This document shows positions 5,999 to 7,436 of a DNA stretch of 7,436 nucleotides, in pieces. The DNA is taken from assembly GCA_017473285.1 (NCBI GenBank), contig JAFULP010000024.1, positions 1 to 7,436 on the forward strand, given 5' to 3'. The notes beneath the pieces were generated by a model, which worked only from the letters and a program-made list of their open reading frames with translations, was not told where the DNA came from and made no database searches. Origin of the DNA: Clostridia bacterium (GTDB lineage: Bacteria > Bacillota > Clostridia > Christensenellales > UBA1242). The translations under genes were made by a program, and so were the position numbers. The stretch's first letter is position 1. Every line of letters begins with the position of its first letter.

Positions 5999-6193
5999 GT
6001 GTTACTTTGCAAAAAATTAAAACAACTTAGAATTAAAAAAGGGTTAACTATTAAAGCATTGGCTAGATTAATTAATGTTAGTCAAAGCACTATTAGTTCG
6101 TGGGAAAAAGGTAAAAGTACTCCTTATTTAAGCAAATTAATAATGATAGTAAAAACTTTTGATGTAACTTGTCGTTATTTATTGGGTGTTTAA
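5999..6193 (+). CDS. Small XRE/Cro-type helix-turn-helix regulator
   Basis: This 64-residue protein is almost entirely one HTH_3 (Cro/C1) domain. KKLKQLRIKKGLT is helix 1, IKALARLINV helix 2, SQSTISSWEKGKSTP the turn and recognition helix, and LSKLIMIVKTFDVTCRYLLG the closing helices with the usual YLLG ending. It would bind DNA as a dimer; no effector domain is attached. Translation of this frame needs GTG at 5999, eight bases after GGAG. An ATG two bases earlier (5997) is better placed but out of frame and reads only seven codons. One extra A in the A6 run at 6011-6016 would join that ATG to the HTH frame, giving a more typical MCYFAKKLKQLR start. It is the only plus-strand gene, divergent from the cardiolipin synthase-like gene and convergent with the 111-residue gene. 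Confidence 0.85.
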   Translation: MLLCKKLKQLRIKKGLTIKALARLINVSQSTISSWEKGKSTPYLSKLIMIVKTFDVTCRYLLGV

Positions 6194-6197
6194 ATCG

Positions 6198-6230
6198 AAA
6201 AAACTATAACCTAAACGGCTATAGTTTTTT
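6198..6230. terminator. Bidirectional terminator between convergent genes
   Basis: AAAAAACTATA (6198-6208) pairs with TATAGTTTTTT (6220-6230), extended after one mismatch by CC/GG across a short loop. The A6 and T6 flanks make it work on both strands. It begins 4 bases after the regulator's stop and ends 2 bases before the stop of the minus-strand gene. Confidence 0.85.
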
Positions 6231-6232
6231 GT

Positions 6233-6568
6233 TTAATAACTTGATGCTCGTGACAAACTGCGCTCTCTATCATAGCGCTCTTTCATTTCACGATATTTGT
6301 CCGACAAATCTAATATGTATCTTTGCTTGCTTTCTAGCGACAATGTGTCGTAGTACTTTTTGTCAATCAATTCGCTAATTGGATTGATAATAATCCTGTC
6401 TTCTTCCAATATTTTGCAAACTTTTTTGTATAACAATTGGTCCTTGTCCGAATACGCTAATTTTGCATACGACAAATGTTGCAAACCGCCTTTGTTATAA
6501 TTTTTCATCCTTCGTTTGGCTTGTTTTGCAAGATTGTACAAAACCCCTGATTTTTTGCTTTGAGTCAT
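6233..6568 (-). CDS. Unidentified basic 111-residue protein
   Basis: The ATG has AAGGAG six bases upstream and a plausible promoter, and the gene ends at a shared terminator, so it is well supported as real. The protein starts MTQSKKSGVLYNLAKQAKRR. It is rich in Lys, Arg and Tyr, with no signal peptide or membrane helix. The N-terminal ~30 residues are strongly basic (KQAKRRMKNYNKGG), which would suit nucleic-acid contact. The C-terminal ~45 residues look like one long charged helix (SLESKQRYILDLSDKYREMKERYDRE is interrupted only by short turns). I do not recognise a family. Basic charge alone does not prove DNA or RNA binding. Confidence 0.75.
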   Translation of the reverse strand: MTQSKKSGVLYNLAKQAKRRMKNYNKGGLQHLSYAKLAYSDKDQLLYKKVCKILEEDRIIINPISELIDKKYYDTLSLESKQRYILDLSDKYREMKERYDRERSLSRASSY

Positions 6569-6591
6569 TTCTATCTCCTTTTACCAAGCCA

Positions 6592-6620
6592 ATTGTATAC
6601 CAAAAACTACAAAAAACCAA
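6592..6620 (-). promoter_or_regulatory. Probable promoter of the 111-residue gene
   Basis: On the minus strand TTGGTT (6615-6620), 17 bp, TACAAT (6592-6597), with GGTA just before the -10. The -10 is 5 of 6 and the -35 about 3-4 of 6. Start point and leader would place AAGGAG close to the 5' end. Confidence 0.5.
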
Positions 6621-6712
6621 ACAAAAATATAAATAAAAATTGATATAAACTTACTAATTTTGTCGAAATATATACAAATAACAGTTAAACATTCGTAATG
6701 GCTACTTAATAA

Positions 6713-6739
6713 CAAAAAACACGCTATATTTAAGCGTGT
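6713..6739 (-). terminator. Intrinsic terminator of the 162-residue gene
   Basis: On the minus strand ACACGCT (6733-6739) pairs perfectly with AGCGTGT (6719-6725) across a 7-base loop, followed by T5-6 (6713-6718). It lies 12 bases after the gene's TAA. Confidence 0.85.
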
Positions 6740-6751
6740 CTTTATACTATT

Positions 6752-7240
6752 TTATAAGTTCCAAGCATCTGTATTATCTGTGTTGTAATAGTCTATCAAA
6801 GTTTGCTTTTCCTTAACCAATCTTTCCAACGCTATAATGTTACTACCAGTTAAATGTCTATGTACCTCATGTTTGTATATTGCCTCTAAGAATATCATAA
6901 TATCATTTTTCAAATCGCCCGATCTAGTATATTTATCGTCTAGTGTCTCCCAATATAAATAGCTTAAATCAACAGCACCTTCTGGGCAAGTTAGATACAT
7001 ATATTTTTCTAAATCAGAGTTTAATTTACTTACATCAGGATAATATATTGAACATTCCTCCCTACCCCTAATGTCTTTCCAATCTTCTTCAATGCTTTTA
7101 CTTTCACTTTCAACAAAGCCTGATATATACTCATTATAATATTCCTCTGGTGTAAGCGCCCTGTCACTAATATTTCTAATAGCATCTTCATCATCTCTAA
7201 TCCCAAACACATTTTTTGCAATAAAATCTAATAAACCCAT
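6752..7240 (-). CDS. Unidentified acidic 162-residue protein
   Basis: The protein begins MGLLDFIAKNVFGIRDDEDA and is acidic and soluble-looking, without a signal peptide or membrane segment. The first ~15 residues are amphipathic. A long Glu/Asp/Ser-rich region follows (YISGFVESESKSIEEDWKD). The C-terminal third is predicted helical and carries EAIYKHEVHRHLTG. I do not recognise a family. The frame stays open 24 bases further upstream to an ATG at 7264, but that lies at the -10 box; AAGGAG seven bases before the ATG at 7240 sets the true start. It has its own promoter and terminator, so it is monocistronic. It is probably real; its function is unknown. Confidence 0.75.
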   Translation of the reverse strand: MGLLDFIAKNVFGIRDDEDAIRNISDRALTPEEYYNEYISGFVESESKSIEEDWKDIRGREECSIYYPDVSKLNSDLEKYMYLTCPEGAVDLSYLYWETLDDKYTRSGDLKNDIMIFLEAIYKHEVHRHLTGSNIIALERLVKEKQTLIDYYNTDNTDAWNL

Positions 7241-7264
7241 ACTTTTCTCCTTAATGTTATACAT

Positions 7265-7292
7265 ATTATAACATACCTAATATAAATTTCAA
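7265..7292 (-). promoter_or_regulatory. Promoter of the 162-residue gene
   Basis: On the minus strand TTGAAA (7287-7292), 16 bp, TATAAT (7265-7270). The -10 is perfect and the -35 is 5 of 6. The -35 box follows almost directly after the T tract of the upstream terminator. Confidence 0.75.
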
Positions 7293-7304
7293 TACAATAA
7301 AAAT

Positions 7305-7328
7305 CCACGGGTATAACCCGTGGTTTTT
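7305..7328. terminator. Intrinsic terminator, bidirectional
   Basis: CCACGGG (7305-7311) pairs perfectly with CCCGTGG (7317-7323) across the loop TATAA. T5 follows on the plus strand (7324-7328), and an A-rich run before it (7296-7303) gives a T5 tail on the minus strand. Given the gene order, it most likely ends a minus-strand gene lying to the right of the window. Confidence 0.85.
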
Positions 7329-7330
7329 CA

Positions 7331-7400
7331 TATATCGGGTAAAACCCTCATTTATTCGCAGGACGCGTAAACGCGTAGTTCGCTAGTGCGTTTCGCGAAC
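7331..7400. repeat. Cluster of inverted repeats (structured, locally GC-richer)
   Basis: Three further inverted repeats follow the terminator. GGGT/ACCC with a 3-base loop lies at 7337-7347, whose 11-mer differs by one base from the terminator core at 7309-7319. Two copies of the self-complementary ACGCGT lie at 7363-7368 and 7371-7376. GTTCGC/GCGAAC lies at 7378-7400. AAACGC/GCGTTT (7369-7374, 7388-7393) offers an alternative fold. No protein frame explains this. It may be part of a 3' untranslated structure, a REP-like element or a recombination-related site. Confidence 0.5.
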
Positions 7401-7404
7401 CGTA

Positions 7405-7436
7405 TTAATTTTTAAATGGGTCTATCGTTTCAAATA
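7405..7436 (-). CDS. Possible C-terminal end of an upstream gene
   Basis: One minus-strand frame entering from the right edge reads FETIDPFKN and then TAA at 7405-7407; the other two minus frames stop within a few codons. A gene ending here would be followed by the hairpin cluster and the terminator at 7305-7328, which fits the gene order. Nine codons are too few to identify a product or to be certain. Confidence 0.3.
   Translation of the reverse strand, partial: FETIDPFKN

Noticed and set aside
7331..7400. CRISPR array or integron attC site
   Set aside because: There are no regular direct repeats with spacers, and no attC-type core site pair is recognisable; the repeats are short and inverted.
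1..7436. Recoding of TGA (code 4), because no gene here ends in TGA
   Set aside because: The sample is only about eight stops, AT-rich genomes favour TAA, and all Trp codons I inspected are TGG. There is no positive evidence for reassignment.

Overview
The window is AT-rich DNA (by eye about one third G+C) with the marks of a low-GC Bacillota genome, most likely an uncultured clostridial or related gut-type lineage. Starts carry strong AAGGAG-type Shine-Dalgarno (SD) sites, promoters are close to the sigma-A consensus, intrinsic terminators are abundant, and TAA/TAG stops are used with TGG for Trp. The species cannot be named from this sequence. Every gene except one small regulator lies on the minus strand, so the natural reading direction is from right to left.

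From right to left: a structured, locally GC-richer tail (7305-7400) holds four consecutive inverted repeats, the first a good intrinsic terminator, preceded by what may be the last nine codons of an upstream gene. An unidentified acidic 162-residue protein (6752-7240) and an unidentified basic 111-residue protein (6233-6568) follow, each with its own promoter. The only plus-strand gene (5999-6193) is a small XRE/Cro-type helix-turn-helix regulator, convergent with the 111-residue gene across a shared bidirectional terminator. It starts at GTG, directly overlapping an out-of-frame ATG.

Divergent from the regulator is a 439-residue membrane protein of the cardiolipin synthase / phospholipase D architecture (4397-5716). 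Both HKD motifs have lost His and Lys, so it looks like a pseudoenzyme. After a 233-bp spacer comes a tight three-gene operon: an endonuclease IV-like TIM-barrel protein (3318-4163), a 422-residue protein with a transglutaminase-like Cys-His-Asp domain (2046-3314), and an RluA-family pseudouridine synthase (1209-2045). The synthase is interrupted by one in-frame TAA at 1440-1442, with the rest of the domain intact downstream in the same frame. The operon terminator hairpin contains the -35 box of the next gene.

The left part holds an unidentified 128-residue protein (716-1102) with a consensus promoter and its own terminator, a 386-bp non-coding stretch with helically phased T6 tracts, and the first 109 codons of another unidentified protein that runs off the left edge (1-329).

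No complete known defence, mobile-element, CRISPR or RNA-gene module is visible. The most notable items are the degenerate cardiolipin synthase homolog, the stop-interrupted rRNA/tRNA-modification gene, the endonuclease IV / transglutaminase-like pairing, the terminator-promoter overlap, the ambiguous start of the regulator and the hairpin array at the right end.
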